Source: Wenzhouxiangella sp. XN201
GTDB lineage: Bacteria > Pseudomonadota > Gammaproteobacteria > Xanthomonadales > Wenzhouxiangellaceae
NCBI RefSeq assembly: GCF_011008905.1
Contig: NZ_JAAIVI010000017.1
Location: 310,001 to 374,000, forward strand
Length of the DNA: 64,000 nt
Reading direction: 5' to 3'
Shown here piece after piece: positions 31,589-40,822 of the stretch; the stretch's first letter is position 1; each line of letters starts with the position of its first letter. The position numbers and the translations under genes were made by a program. The notes below the pieces were generated by a model that worked only from the letters and a program-made list of their open reading frames with translations, searched no databases and was not told the DNA's origin.

Positions 31589-32191
31589 ATGCCAATCATC
31601 GAAATCGTCTTTTACCTGTTCAGTACCGTCCTGGTCCTCTCGGCGCTCAGTGTCATCACGGTGGGCAACCCGATTCATGCGGTACTGTTTCTTATACTCA
31701 GTTTCTTCTCGGCAGCCTGCATCTGGGTGCTGCTGCAGGCCGAGTTCCTGGCCATCACGCTGGTGCTCGTCTACGTCGGTGCGGTCATGGTGCTGTTCCT
31801 TTTCGTCGTGATGATGCTCGACGTCAATGTCACGCCGGTCAAGGAAGGCTTTACCCGCTACCTGCCTGCTGGAGTGCTGGTGGCGCTGGCCATGGCCGTC
31901 CAGTTGTTCCTGGTGGTCTGGACGCGCGGCATGGAGGCCGTTCCGCTACCCGCGGCCGAGGGTGACGACTACAGTCACACCAGCGCGATCGGTGAGCTGC
32001 TCTATACCGAATATCTCTACGCCTTCGAAATTGCAGCCGTACTGCTGCTGGTTGCCATCATTGCAGCTATTGCACTGACCCATCGCCGGCGTCCGGAGAG
32101 TAGACGCCAGGATCCGAGTCGCCAGGTGCGTGTCAAGCGCGACGAGCGCCTGCGCGTGGTCAAGATGAAAAGCGAAGGGGAGGATGCCTGA
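31589..32191 (+). CDS. nuoJ: NADH-quinone oxidoreductase subunit J
   Basis: This 200-residue membrane subunit has five predicted helices. The conserved third-helix region [28 protein letters not shown] contains the pi-bulge helix linked to quinone-coupled proton pumping. The C-terminal tail is charged ([21 protein letters not shown]). The longer open frame from 31238 is only overlap with nuoI. The last base is shared with the nuoK start. Confidence 0.95.
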   Translation: MPIIEIVFYLFSTVLVLSALSVITVGNPIHAVLFLILSFFSAACIWVLLQAEFLAITLVLVYVGAVMVLFLFVVMMLDVNVTPVKEGFTRYLPAGVLVALAMAVQLFLVVWTRGMEAVPLPAAEGDDYSHTSAIGELLYTEYLYAFEIAAVLLLVAIIAAIALTHRRRPESRRQDPSRQVRVKRDERLRVVKMKSEGEDA

Positions 32192-32496
32192 TGCTGACAC
32201 TGGCGCATTTCATCACCCTTGGTGCGGTCCTTTTCTGCATTGCCGTGGCCGGTATTTTTCTCAATCGAAAGAACGTGCTCATTTTGCTGATGTGCATCGA
32301 GTTGATGCTGTTGGCGGTGAACATGAATTTCATTGCTTTTTCCCGCTTCCTCGATGTGCTCGACGGCCAGGTGTTCGTGTTCTTCATCCTGACCGTGGCC
32401 GCGGCCGAGGCCGCCATCGGCCTGGCGCTGCTGGTGGTGCTGTTCAGAAACCGCCGCTCGATCAGCGTCGAGGATATCGCCGACCTTAAGGGTTAA
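32191..32496 (+). CDS. nuoK: NADH-quinone oxidoreductase subunit K
   Basis: This 101-residue subunit has three helices and the membrane glutamates used in proton transfer ([13 protein letters not shown] and the [14 protein letters not shown] segment). It has standard length. It is followed within 6 bp by an inverted-repeat element that separates it from nuoL. Confidence 0.97.
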   Translation: MLTLAHFITLGAVLFCIAVAGIFLNRKNVLILLMCIELMLLAVNMNFIAFSRFLDVLDGQVFVFFILTVAAAEAAIGLALLVVLFRNRRSISVEDIADLKG

Positions 32497-32502
32497 TTTT
32501 GT

Positions 32503-32653
32503 AACCGCAGATTTCGCAGATTAGCGCAGATTTATATAAAGAAAAATCATGAAGATGAGTTCGGAGAAAACACTTATGCGATCACCGATTTGGCAAACAG
32601 TCATGGCAAATCGGTCTTTCGCTAATCAGCGTACATCTGCGAAATCTGCGGTT
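32503..32653. repeat. Inverted repeat with 10-bp tandem units between nuoK and nuoL
   Basis: Arms 32503-32521 and 32635-32653 are a perfect 19-bp inverted match (AACCGCAGATTTCGCAGAT and its complement), with weaker pairing further in. The left arm continues as CGCAGATT-type 10-bp units to about 32534. The loop of about 110 nt is AT-richer than its surroundings. It contains a perfect 9-bp hairpin, ACCGATTTG at 32584-32592 and CAAATCGGT at 32605-32613. No reading frame in it is convincing. Confidence 0.9.
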
Positions 32654-32682
32654 TCAGGAACTCGTGCATGCGGGGAGATCTT

Positions 32683-34650
32683 GTGAGTATTGAGACCGTA
32701 CTGCTGTTGATACCGTTGCTGCCGCTGGTCGGCAGTGCCGTGGCTGGTTTGTTGCGTCACCAGGTCGGTCGTGCGGGCGCGCACTGGATCACCATCCTTG
32801 CGGTGGCCGGTTCGGCTGCGCTGTCGGCGTACGTGGCCTGGCAGGTCTTCTTCAACGGCCTGCCGGTGATGGACTACACCGTCTACACCTGGGCGGTGAC
32901 CGACGGTATCCGCTTCGAGGTCGGATTTTTGGTCGACAGCCTGACCGCCCTGATGATGACGGTGGTGACCTTCGTGTCACTGATGGTGCACATCTACACC
33001 ATCGGCTATATGCACGACGATCCCGGCTACCAGCGCTTCTTCGCCTATATCAACCTGTTCACTTTCGCCATGCTGATGCTGGTGATGGCCAATAACTTCC
33101 TGCAGCTGTTTTTCGGCTGGGAAGCCGTTGGCCTGGTGTCCTACCTGCTCATCGGCTTCTGGTTCAAGAAGGACACGGCCGTGAAGGCCAACCTCAAGGC
33201 CTTCCTGGTCAACCGCGTCGGCGACTTCGGCTTTCTGCTCGGCATCGCTGCCATTGTGGTCTACATGGGCTCGCTGCATTACGGCGAAGTGTTCGCCCGG
33301 GTGCCTGAAGTCGATGGCACCACCATCAGCCTGTTCGGAAGCAGCGAATGGTCACTGATGACGGTCATATGCATCTGCCTGTTCATCGGCGCCATGGGTA
33401 AATCCGCGCAGGTGCCGCTGCACGTGTGGCTGCCCGACTCGATGGAAGGCCCGACGCCGATTTCGGCCCTGATTCACGCCGCCACCATGGTCACTGCCGG
33501 CATCTTCATGGTCGCGCGCCTGTCGCCGATCTTCGAGACCTCGGAGGTGGCCCTGAGCTTCATCCTGGTCATCGGCGCCATCACCGCCCTGTTCATGGGC
33601 CTGGTCGGTATCGTCCAGAACGACATCAAGCGCGTGGTCGCCTATTCGACCCTGTCCCAGCTCGGCTACATGACCGTGGCCCTCGGGGCTTCGGCCTACT
33701 CGGTGGCGATCTTCCACCTGATGACCCACGCCTTTTTCAAGGCGTTGCTGTTCCTGGCCGCCGGCTCGGTCATCATTGCACTTCACCACAAGCAGGACAT
33801 GCGCGAGATGGGCGGCCTGGGCAAATACATGCCAATCACCGCCGCCACGGCCTGGATCGGTTCGCTCGCCCTGATCGGCTTTCCATTTTTCTCCGGCTTC
33901 TTCTCGAAGGACCTGATCATCGAGGCGGTCCACTATGCTGATCGCCCCGGCGCCGGATTCGCCTACTTCGCGGTCATGGCAGGCGTGGTGATCACCGCGC
34001 TGTATACCTTCCGCATGCTGTATCTGACTTTCCACGGGCCGACGCGCATGGACGAGGAAACCCGTTCGCATGCGCACGAAACGCCCGCGGTGGTGACCGT
34101 CCCGCTGATCCTGCTGGCCATCCCGTCGCTGGCGATCGGCTACTTTACGGTCGAGCCGCTGCTTTTCGGCGGCGCCATGGCGGACTCGATATTCGTGCGC
34201 GAGGCCAATGATGTCGTAGCCAATAATCTCGCCGGCAAGTTCGATCACGGCGTTCTGGCCTTTGCCCTGCACGGTTTCCTGACGCCGGTGTTCTGGCTGG
34301 CCATGCTGGGCGTGGGCATATCGACCTACGTTTACCTGTTCAATCCAGGCCTGGCCGATTCGGTCAAGCAGCGCTTCCATGCCGTGTGGAAGCTGCTCGA
34401 CAACAAGTACGGTTTCGACGACCTGTACCAGAAGATTCTGGCCGGCGCCGGGCTGAGCATTGCTTCCGGACTGTCGCGCGGCGGTGACCGCACCGTCATC
34501 GACGGCTGGATGGTCAACGGTTCGGCCCGGATGGTCGGCCGCATGTCGGCCGCGCTGCGCCAGCTACAGTCCGGCTTCCTGTTCCACTACGCTTTCGTCA
34601 TGGTGGTCGCGCTGGTCGCGCTCGTGGCGTCGTTCGTTCTGCTCCGCTGA
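32683..34650 (+). CDS. nuoL: NADH-quinone oxidoreductase subunit L
   Basis: The protein is 655 residues from GTG 32683. It is an antiporter-like proton-pumping subunit with 14 or more helices and a long lateral helix. Key parts are WEAVGLVSYLLIGFWFKK (helix with the essential Glu), GKSAQVPLHVWLPDSMEGPTPISALIHAATMVTAG (Lys and His of the proton path) and KDLIIEA. GTG 32683 is chosen because GGGGAGA sits 6-7 nt upstream. An ATG at 32668 in the same frame is possible. A 183-bp inverted repeat follows before nuoM. Confidence 0.95.
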   Translation: MSIETVLLLIPLLPLVGSAVAGLLRHQVGRAGAHWITILAVAGSAALSAYVAWQVFFNGLPVMDYTVYTWAVTDGIRFEVGFLVDSLTALMMTVVTFVSLMVHIYTIGYMHDDPGYQRFFAYINLFTFAMLMLVMANNFLQLFFGWEAVGLVSYLLIGFWFKKDTAVKANLKAFLVNRVGDFGFLLGIAAIVVYMGSLHYGEVFARVPEVDGTTISLFGSSEWSLMTVICICLFIGAMGKSAQVPLHVWLPDSMEGPTPISALIHAATMVTAGIFMVARLSPIFETSEVALSFILVIGAITALFMGLVGIVQNDIKRVVAYSTLSQLGYMTVALGASAYSVAIFHLMTHAFFKALLFLAAGSVIIALHHKQDMREMGGLGKYMPITAATAWIGSLALIGFPFFSGFFSKDLIIEAVHYADRPGAGFAYFAVMAGVVITALYTFRMLYLTFHGPTRMDEETRSHAHETPAVVTVPLILLAIPSLAIGYFTVEPLLFGGAMADSIFVREANDVVANNLAGKFDHGVLAFALHGFLTPVFWLAMLGVGISTYVYLFNPGLADSVKQRFHAVWKLLDNKYGFDDLYQKILAGAGLSIASGLSRGGDRTVIDGWMVNGSARMVGRMSAALRQLQSGFLFHYAFVMVVALVALVASFVLLR

Positions 34651-34655
34651 GGTTG

Positions 34656-34838
34656 AGCTCACCATGTACATGACTGCTTCTACTACGACGTACCCAGGCC
34701 CTGCATCTGCGGCACTTCACTCGGTCGCGAATCCTCAACGTACCTGTCAGTACGCCTGCGGTTCGCTTGGTCGCGAATTGCCGCATCTACAGGGCCTGGA
34801 TCCGTCTCGCGACGAATCAGTCATGCACATGGCGAGCT
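34656..34838. repeat. Long imperfect inverted repeat between nuoL and nuoM
   Basis: Outer arms 34656-34675 and 34819-34838 pair at 18 of 20 positions. A second pair of arms carries CCAGGCCCTG at about 34694-34703 and its complement at 34790-34799, followed by GCGGCA / TGCCGC. The centre holds CGTAC-CTGTCA-GTACG (34739-34754), flanked by two direct copies of GGTCGCGAAT. The whole could fold into one long cruciform or RNA hairpin. Its sequence is unrelated to the CGCAGATT elements. It may be a MITE-like insertion or an intergenic palindromic element, with no target duplication recognised. Confidence 0.82.
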
Positions 34839-34851
34839 AAAGGACTAACTG

Positions 34852-36363
34852 ATGTTGGATTGGCCACTGCTGAGTCTGCTGACCTGGATTCCGATTGCCG
34901 GCGCGGTTGTTGTCGCGGCGCTGGGTGAGCGCACACCCGAGTTGGTGCGTCCGCTGGCGCTGATGATCGCGCTGGTCACTTTCGGCCTGTCGCTGTTGCT
35001 GTATGTTGGATTCGATGCAACGAGTGCCCAGATGCAGTTCGTTGAAAAGACGAGCTGGATCGAGGCGTTCAACATTCACTATCATCTCGGTATCGACGGA
35101 CTGTCGCTGCCGCTGATCCTGCTCAACACCCTGATCTGCGTGCTGGTTATCGTCGGTGGCTGGCGCATCACTGACCGTCCGCATCAGTACATGGCTGCAT
35201 TCCTGATGTTGCATGCGCTGATGACCGGCATGTTCGCCGCGCTCGATGCCATCCTGTTCTACGTCTTCTTCGAAGCCATCCTGGTGCCGATGTTCCTGAT
35301 CATCGGCATCTGGGGCGGGCCCAACCGGATCTACGCCACCATCAAGTTCTTCCTGTTCACCTTCTTCGGCTCGGTGTTCATGTTGATCGCGTTGCTGTGG
35401 CTGTACCTGGATTCGGGCAGCTTTGCCGTCGCCGACCTGCAGCAGCACCCGTTTTCCCTGACCGCGCAGATCTGGGTCTTCCTCGCCTTCCTGATCGCTT
35501 TTGCGGTCAAGGTGCCGATGTGGCCAGTACATACCTGGTTGCCGGACGCGCACGTTGAGGCGCCCACCGGTGGTTCGGTAGTGCTGGCCGCCGTGATGCT
35601 CAAGATCGGCGGCTATGGTCTGCTGCGCTTTGCGTTGCCGATCGCGCCCGATGCGGCCGCTTACCTGGATTGGCTGGTCATCGCCCTGTCCCTGATCGCC
35701 ATTGTCTATATCGGCTTCGTCGCCCTGGCCCAGAGCGACATGAAGAAGCTGATCGCCTACAGTTCGATCTCGCACATGGGCTTCGTCACGCTCGGCATGT
35801 TCCTGGCGTTCGCCATCTCCCGCAACACCGGTGAAGTGACCGGCGCCGGACTGGGTATGTCGGGCGCCATGGTGCAGATGATCTCGCACGGCTTCATCTC
35901 GGGTGCGATGTTCCTGGCCGTCGGTGTGCTCTACGACCGGGTCCACAGCCGCGAGATTTCGGCCTACGGTGGCGTGGCCAACACCATGCCGTGGTTCGCC
36001 ATGTTCGCGGTGCTGTTCTTCATGGCCAATTCCGGCCTGCCGGGCACGTCCGGATTTGTCGGCGAATTCATGGTGATCCTGGCCGCCTTCCACGCCAGTT
36101 TCTGGTTTGCCTTTGCCGCGGCCATGACCCTGATCCTGGGCGCGGCCTACAGTCTGTGGCTGGTCAAGCGTGTGTTTTACGGTGAGGTGGCCAATGACAA
36201 CGTAGCCACGCTCAAGGATCTGGACGGCCGCGAGTGGTTCATGCTGACGGTCCTGGCGGTCTTCACGCTGGGCCTGGGTCTGTGGCCATTCCCCCTAATC
36301 GAACTCATGGAGCCCTCGATCCAGAACCTGGTCGAGCACATCATGCAGAGCAAGACTGGATAA
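34852..36363 (+). CDS. nuoM: NADH-quinone oxidoreductase subunit M
   Basis: This 503-residue antiporter-like proton pump has the conserved FFEAILVPMFLIIGIWGG, the AFAVKVPMWPVHTWLPDAHVEAPTGGSVVLAAVMLKIGGYGLLRF block and YSSISHMGFVTLG. It is complete. The start follows 13 bp after the inverted repeat, and nuoN begins 6 bp after its stop. Confidence 0.97.
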   Translation: MLDWPLLSLLTWIPIAGAVVVAALGERTPELVRPLALMIALVTFGLSLLLYVGFDATSAQMQFVEKTSWIEAFNIHYHLGIDGLSLPLILLNTLICVLVIVGGWRITDRPHQYMAAFLMLHALMTGMFAALDAILFYVFFEAILVPMFLIIGIWGGPNRIYATIKFFLFTFFGSVFMLIALLWLYLDSGSFAVADLQQHPFSLTAQIWVFLAFLIAFAVKVPMWPVHTWLPDAHVEAPTGGSVVLAAVMLKIGGYGLLRFALPIAPDAAAYLDWLVIALSLIAIVYIGFVALAQSDMKKLIAYSSISHMGFVTLGMFLAFAISRNTGEVTGAGLGMSGAMVQMISHGFISGAMFLAVGVLYDRVHSREISAYGGVANTMPWFAMFAVLFFMANSGLPGTSGFVGEFMVILAAFHASFWFAFAAAMTLILGAAYSLWLVKRVFYGEVANDNVATLKDLDGREWFMLTVLAVFTLGLGLWPFPLIELMEPSIQNLVEHIMQSKTG

Positions 36364-36369
36364 CTCGAC

Positions 36370-37806
36370 ATGACGATCGCTGAACTGCAACTGGCGCTAC
36401 CCGAGATTTTCGTGCTCAGCATGGCCTGCGTGATCCTGCTGGCCGACCTGTTCATTTCCGACGAACGGCGTGGGCTGACGCATACCCTGGCGGTGGTGAC
36501 GCTGATTTTCGCCACCATCCTCAGCCTGCGGCTGATGATGCCTTCCGGTGAAACGGTCTACGCCTTCAGTGAGAGCTTCGTGCGCGATCGGTTTGGCGAC
36601 GTCCTCAAGGTCTTCAGTTACCTGATCTTTATCGGGGTATTTGTCTACGCCAAGCACTACCTGCGTTCGTTCGGTCTGTTCAAGGGTGAGTTCTACACAC
36701 TCAGCCTGTTCGCATTGCTGGGCACCATGGTGCTGATCTCCGCCGGCTCCCTGCTGACCATCTACCTGGGCCTGGAACTGCTGACCTTGTCGAGTTACGC
36801 GCTGGTCGCACTCGATCGCAATTCCATGCAGGGCTCGGAGGCGGCGATGAAATACTTCGTGCTCGGCTCGTTGGCCTCGGGGCTGATGCTGTTCGGCATG
36901 AGCTTCATATTCGGGGCGACCGGCAGCCTGGCCCTGGGTGAGCTCTCCACGGCACTGAGCGCAGGTGTGGGCGAGGACATGCTGCTTTCCTTCGGCCTGG
37001 TCTTCATCGTTCTCGGGATTGCCTTCAAGCTCGGGGCGGTGCCGCTGCACATGTGGATCCCCGACGTCTACCACGGAGCGCCGTTACCGATCACGCTGTT
37101 CTTGAGTTCCGTGCCCAAGTTGGCGGCCGTGGCGCTGGCGATTCGCCTGCTCGACAATGGCATGATCGCGTTGCACAGCGAATGGCAGGGCATGCTGGTG
37201 GTGCTGGCCGCGCTGTCGATGATTCTCGGTAACGTGGTCGCCATTGCCCAGTCCAATATCAAGCGCATGCTGGCCTACTCGACCATCGCCCACGTCGGTT
37301 TCATCCTGCTGGGCCTGCTGCCGGCCACGCCCGAGGGCTATGCCGCCGCCATGTTCTACGCCATCGCCTACGCCATCATGTCCGCCGGCGCCTTCGCCGT
37401 GCTGATCCTGCTGTCGAACAACGGCGTCGAGGCCGAGAACCTCGACGACGTCAAGGGCCTGGCCCGGCGCAACCCCTGGCACGCGCTGATGATGCTGATG
37501 ATCATGTTCTCGCTGGCCGGCATTCCGGTTTTCGTCGGATTCTTCGCCAAGTGGCAGGTGATCGCCGCGGCCCTTTCAGCCGGTTATACCGGACTCTCGA
37601 TCATCGCCGTCGTCACGGCTGTGATTGGTGCCTTCTACTACCTGCGCGTAGTCAAGCTGATGTACTTCGACGAGCCGGACAACCCCGAGCCGGTCACCGC
37701 CCCGGTCGACTTCCGCGCGGTGCTCACCATCAACGGCGTGGCCATGCTCGCCCTGGGGATCTTCTCCGGCGGGTTGATCAGCCTGTGCGTGAGTTCGTTC
37801 GTTTAA
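36370..37806 (+). CDS. nuoN: NADH-quinone oxidoreductase subunit N
   Basis: This 478-residue third antiporter-like subunit has GLELLTLSSYALVALDRNSMQGSEAAMKYFVLGSLASGLMLFG, FKLGAVPLHMWIPDVYHGAPLP and MLAYSTIAHVGFILLGL. It is the last gene of the nuo operon. In many relatives rimP-nusA-infB would follow. Here the convergent DUF456 gene overlaps the stop by 4 bp. Confidence 0.97.
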   Translation: MTIAELQLALPEIFVLSMACVILLADLFISDERRGLTHTLAVVTLIFATILSLRLMMPSGETVYAFSESFVRDRFGDVLKVFSYLIFIGVFVYAKHYLRSFGLFKGEFYTLSLFALLGTMVLISAGSLLTIYLGLELLTLSSYALVALDRNSMQGSEAAMKYFVLGSLASGLMLFGMSFIFGATGSLALGELSTALSAGVGEDMLLSFGLVFIVLGIAFKLGAVPLHMWIPDVYHGAPLPITLFLSSVPKLAAVALAIRLLDNGMIALHSEWQGMLVVLAALSMILGNVVAIAQSNIKRMLAYSTIAHVGFILLGLLPATPEGYAAAMFYAIAYAIMSAGAFAVLILLSNNGVEAENLDDVKGLARRNPWHALMMLMIMFSLAGIPVFVGFFAKWQVIAAALSAGYTGLSIIAVVTAVIGAFYYLRVVKLMYFDEPDNPEPVTAPVDFRAVLTINGVAMLALGIFSGGLISLCVSSFV

Positions 37807-38306
37807 AGCCACCAGGCCAGCGCGAACCAGACCACCATGATCGCCCCGATGGCCGCACCGGCCACGGTTCCGACCACGACACCGATGCTGGCGCCAAAGC
37901 CGGCGCGAAGCGAATCATCCAGGTTGGCTTTCCCGGCCATGTGGCCGAGCACGGCGCCCACGAACGGGCCGAGCAGAATCCCGATGATGCCGAAGAACAG
38001 ACCGACCAGCAGTCCAAGGGTGGCGCCGAGGATTGCGTAGCGGCCGGCGCCGAATCGTCGGGCACCCTCGGCGGTGGCGATGAAGTCGATCAGCACCGAC
38101 AGAACGGTCAGGAAGGCGAGCCACAGGAGCGTACCCCAGCCGACGTGCACGAAGCCGTCCAGCCAGGCCATCAGCACCAGTCCCAGCAGCACGATCGGCA
38201 CACCGGGCAGTATGGGGAGAATGGTCCCGGCCAGGCCGATGATCACCAGCAGGACCGCCAGCACCCAGCCTGGCCAGATCAACAGTTCCCAGCTCAACCA
38301 TTCCAT
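37803..38306 (-). CDS. DUF456 family membrane protein
   Basis: The protein is 167 residues from ATG 38306. It has an N-terminal pair of helices (VLAVLLVIIGLAGTILPILPGVPIVLLGLVLMAW) with the GxxLPxLPGxP pattern typical of DUF456. Glycine-zipper-like helices follow (GATLGLLVGLFFGIIGILLGPFVGAVLGHM). Its function is unknown. The frame is open to 38453, but the extension is not hydrophobic and crosses the probable promoter region shared with the divergent kinase gene. It is convergent with nuoN. Confidence 0.85.
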   Translation of the reverse strand: MEWLSWELLIWPGWVLAVLLVIIGLAGTILPILPGVPIVLLGLVLMAWLDGFVHVGWGTLLWLAFLTVLSVLIDFIATAEGARRFGAGRYAILGATLGLLVGLFFGIIGILLGPFVGAVLGHMAGKANLDDSLRAGFGASIGVVVGTVAGAAIGAIMVVWFALAWWL

Positions 38307-38404
38307 GGACAGCGCGTCCTTTCTGTTCTCGGGGATCCAATACAGACGCATCATCGCATGATCCGCATTTGCCCGGCCTGTCCCATCGGTCATATCATCG
38401 GAAT

Positions 38405-39748
38405 ATGAGCTTTCGTGCAATTTCCAACTGGCTGGGTTTGTTACCGGACGCAAGCAGTACCGTCCCGGAGGAGCGTGTCGGTCGTCATCCCGGGCGTCCT
38501 TGGCGCGCCGACGAGATGGTGGCCATGATCCACGAGGTGACCGCGCCCCTGACCGGCGGCGACTATTTCCGGGCCCTGGTCACGCGTCTGGCCCAGAGCC
38601 TGGACGTTCACGCTGCCCTGGCAACGGAATGCCTGGAGTATCCCGAAAACCATGTCCGCACGCTCGCCTTCTGGGAAGGTGAGGGTGTGGCCGAGAACAT
38701 CGAGTTCGATCTGGTTGGAACGCCGTGCGAGGAAGTGATCCACGGCGGCGCCTTCTGCTTCTATCCCGACGATCTTTCCAGGCGCTTTCCGGAGTGGGCG
38801 GCTGAGGAAGGGAGTCCCGAGAGTTTCATCGGTATTCCGGTGCTGGCGCCGAGCGATGGACGGACCCTCGGCCATATCGCGGTCTACGGTCGCAAGCCGA
38901 TGTCCGAGGATGCCGTGGTCGAATCGATGTTTCGCATCATTGCCGCGCGCGCTGGCGCCGAGATCGAGCGCTTGCAGGCCGAGCGAGCCCTGCGCGACAG
39001 CGAGGCTCGGGCACGGCAACACCTGGCTGAGTTGGCGCATGTTTCCCGGCTGGGTTCGATGGGCGAATTGGCCTCGGCACTGGCCCACGAAGTCAACCAG
39101 CCACTGACCGCGATCATCACCTACAGCCAGACCCTGCAGAAAATGCTCGATCAGGGCCGGCTTGCTGAAGACGACCTGCGCCAGGGCCTCGATCGGTCTC
39201 TGAAAAGTGCGCAGCACGCGCGGCAGGTCGTAAGCAAGCTGCGCACGTTCATCAAGCGTGGTGAGATGAAGCCGCGGCCGGTTCCCGCAGCCCATCTCGT
39301 CAGGGAATGCCGGGTGTTGCTGGAAACCGAGGCGCGCCACCATCACGTTCGGTTGGAAATTTCCGCGCCGGAGGAATTGCCGACCGTGCGCGTCGACGCG
39401 GTGCTGATCCAGCAGGTCATCTTCAACCTGGTCAGAAACGGCATCGATGCGATCAACGACAGTGACAATCCGCGCCGCGAACTTTGCGTTGATGCCCGCA
39501 CCGAGGACGAGCAGGTCGTCATCTGCGTCCGCGACACCGGCAAGGGTGTGGATGCAAGTCTGGGCGAGCGCCTGTTCGACCCGTTCGTGAGCACACGCAA
39601 GCAGGGCCTGGGGATCGGTCTGTCGCTGTGCCGCTCGGTGGTCGATCGTCACCGCGGCCGGATTTGGGTCGAGAATACCGAAGGTCCGGGGGCGACCTTC
39701 TGTTTCAGCCTGCCGATCCATCGTGCCATGGCCGCTGTCGAGGACTGA
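38405..39748 (+). CDS. GAF-domain sensor histidine kinase, FixL-like transmitter
   Basis: This protein is about 447 residues and appears soluble. Residues ~35-200 look like a GAF sensor domain (FRALVTRLAQSLDVHAALATECL through SFIGIPVLAPSDGRTLGHIAVYG). A short coiled region (EIERLQAERALRDSEARARQHLAEL) links it to the transmitter. The transmitter has the phospho-accepting His in ELASALAHEVNQPLTAI, N box NLVRNGIDAI, G1 DTGKG and G2 KQGLGIGLSLC. The ALAHEVNQPL form is that of FixL-type kinases that pair with FixJ-type regulators. Such a regulator is encoded convergently at 40824-41483, beyond the IS insertion. Sensed signal is unknown. Confidence 0.88.
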   Translation: MSFRAISNWLGLLPDASSTVPEERVGRHPGRPWRADEMVAMIHEVTAPLTGGDYFRALVTRLAQSLDVHAALATECLEYPENHVRTLAFWEGEGVAENIEFDLVGTPCEEVIHGGAFCFYPDDLSRRFPEWAAEEGSPESFIGIPVLAPSDGRTLGHIAVYGRKPMSEDAVVESMFRIIAARAGAEIERLQAERALRDSEARARQHLAELAHVSRLGSMGELASALAHEVNQPLTAIITYSQTLQKMLDQGRLAEDDLRQGLDRSLKSAQHARQVVSKLRTFIKRGEMKPRPVPAAHLVRECRVLLETEARHHHVRLEISAPEELPTVRVDAVLIQQVIFNLVRNGIDAINDSDNPRRELCVDARTEDEQVVICVRDTGKGVDASLGERLFDPFVSTRKQGLGIGLSLCRSVVDRHRGRIWVENTEGPGATFCFSLPIHRAMAAVED

Positions 39749-39782
39749 TCCCGGGCAGCTTTCGAGCCTGTCTTCGAAGCTC

Positions 39783-39788
39783 CTTAAA
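39783..39788. repeat. Target-site duplication, left copy
   Basis: The sequence CTTAAA directly precedes the left TIR and is repeated at 40823-40828 after the right TIR. On the minus strand it contains TAA, used as the transposase stop codon. Confidence 0.85.
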
Positions 39789-40737
39789 TGTGCAGTCTCA
39801 GCAGGTTGTCCCCGGACAGCCCTAAGCGGCTGATGGGGGTTCGTCCACCGATGCCGCCGTGGCGTCGGTGCCAGTTATAGCGATGTACCCAACGTGGCAG
39901 CTCTGCTGCCCGGATCTCGCTCGTATTGTAGCTGTGACCGTAAGCCCACTCTCGGATTGCGGTCTGGATGAAGCGCTCGGCCTTGCCGTTGGTCTGTGGC
40001 GAGTAAGGCTTGGTGCGCCTGTGTTTGATGCCCAGGCGTCGGCAGCAGCGGGCGAACTGGTAGCTCCGGTAGCAACTCCCGTTGTCGGTCAAGATCCGCT
40101 CGATACGCACGCCCAGTGACCGGAAGTAGCGCACCGTGGCGATCAGCGCCCGCCACGCAGTGGCCGAGGTCTCATCAGGCCACATCTGGATTTGACCGAC
40201 GCGACTGTGATCATCGATGGCGACGTGCGCATGCTCCCAGCCGATGCCCTTGGAGTCTTTGCGGGGCATCCCGGTCACCCGGTGACCGGGCACGCGGAAG
40301 CGCGCCAGTTTCTTGATGTCGAGGTGCACCAGGGCGCCGGGATGTGGATGCTCGTAGCGTTGGACAGGCGGCTTGGGATCTAACTCCGAGAGCAGATTGA
40401 GGCCGTGGGCTGCCAGAATCCGAGCAACCGTTGCCCGGCTGACCTTCTCGCGACGGCCGATCTCGGCCATCGTCAGCCGGTCCTTGCGGCGCAGGCGACA
40501 GATTCGCCTGATCACGGCTCTAGGCGTGCGATGAGGGCAGTTGCGAGGACGGCTCGAGCGATCTTCCAGGCCGCACGGGCCCTCGGCCTTGTAGCGAGCC
40601 ACCCAGCGGGAAACCGTCTTGGGATCGACGTGATAGGCGGCGGCCGCTTGCCGCTGGCTCCAACCTGAATCGATCACCAATTTGACCAGCCCCTCTCGAC
40701 CTCGCGGCGTTAACTTGGCATTCTTGTGTATGTCCAC
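39784..40737 (-). CDS. IS481-family transposase
   Basis: This 317-residue protein has an N-terminal helix-turn-helix region (GWSQRQAAAAYHVDPKTVSRWVARY) and a second basic HTH. The rve-type catalytic domain follows with D140 (LVHLDIKKL), D218 (RILTDNGS) and E254 (TNGKAERFIQT), 35 residues between the last two. The start is GTG with AAGGAGG 5 nt upstream. The last codon and the TAA stop are completed by the left target duplication, outside the IS itself. The gene looks functional. Confidence 0.95.
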   Translation of the reverse strand: MDIHKNAKLTPRGREGLVKLVIDSGWSQRQAAAAYHVDPKTVSRWVARYKAEGPCGLEDRSSRPRNCPHRTPRAVIRRICRLRRKDRLTMAEIGRREKVSRATVARILAAHGLNLLSELDPKPPVQRYEHPHPGALVHLDIKKLARFRVPGHRVTGMPRKDSKGIGWEHAHVAIDDHSRVGQIQMWPDETSATAWRALIATVRYFRSLGVRIERILTDNGSCYRSYQFARCCRRLGIKHRRTKPYSPQTNGKAERFIQTAIREWAYGHSYNTSEIRAAELPRWVHRYNWHRRHGGIGGRTPISRLGLSGDNLLRLHI

Positions 40738-40822
40738 TCGGACCTCCTTGACTGAATGATGAGCTCGACACCCATCAGTCTGTCTTGGACGGTCCGTGTG
40801 GACAACCTACTGAGAGATCACA
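39789..40822 (-). mobile_element. IS481-family insertion sequence, intact, 1034 bp
   Basis: It is bounded by 23-bp imperfect terminal inverted repeats (39789-39811 and 40800-40822, 19 of 23 identical). Both begin TGTG and share TCTCAG and AGGTTGTCC. The flanks are a 6-bp duplication CTTAAA. One transposase gene fills it. The element sits exactly at the 3' end of a FixJ-like response regulator gene, between that gene and the kinase. The intact frame, clean ends and duplication point to a fairly recent insertion. Confidence 0.92.

Noticed and set aside
27530-32653. Possible CRISPR arrays at the tandem-unit repeats
   Set aside because: Units are only 9-10 bp with no spacers and are arranged as inverted arms. 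No cas genes nearby.
34460-34840. 126-codon plus-strand frame at the nuoL 3' end
   Set aside because: It is the second frame of nuoL followed by the palindrome, with no ribosome site or family.
37551-38408. 285-codon plus-strand frame after nuoN
   Set aside because: It is antisense to the DUF456 gene. The minus frame has a consistent hydrophobic pattern, and the plus frame is Gln/His-rich noise.
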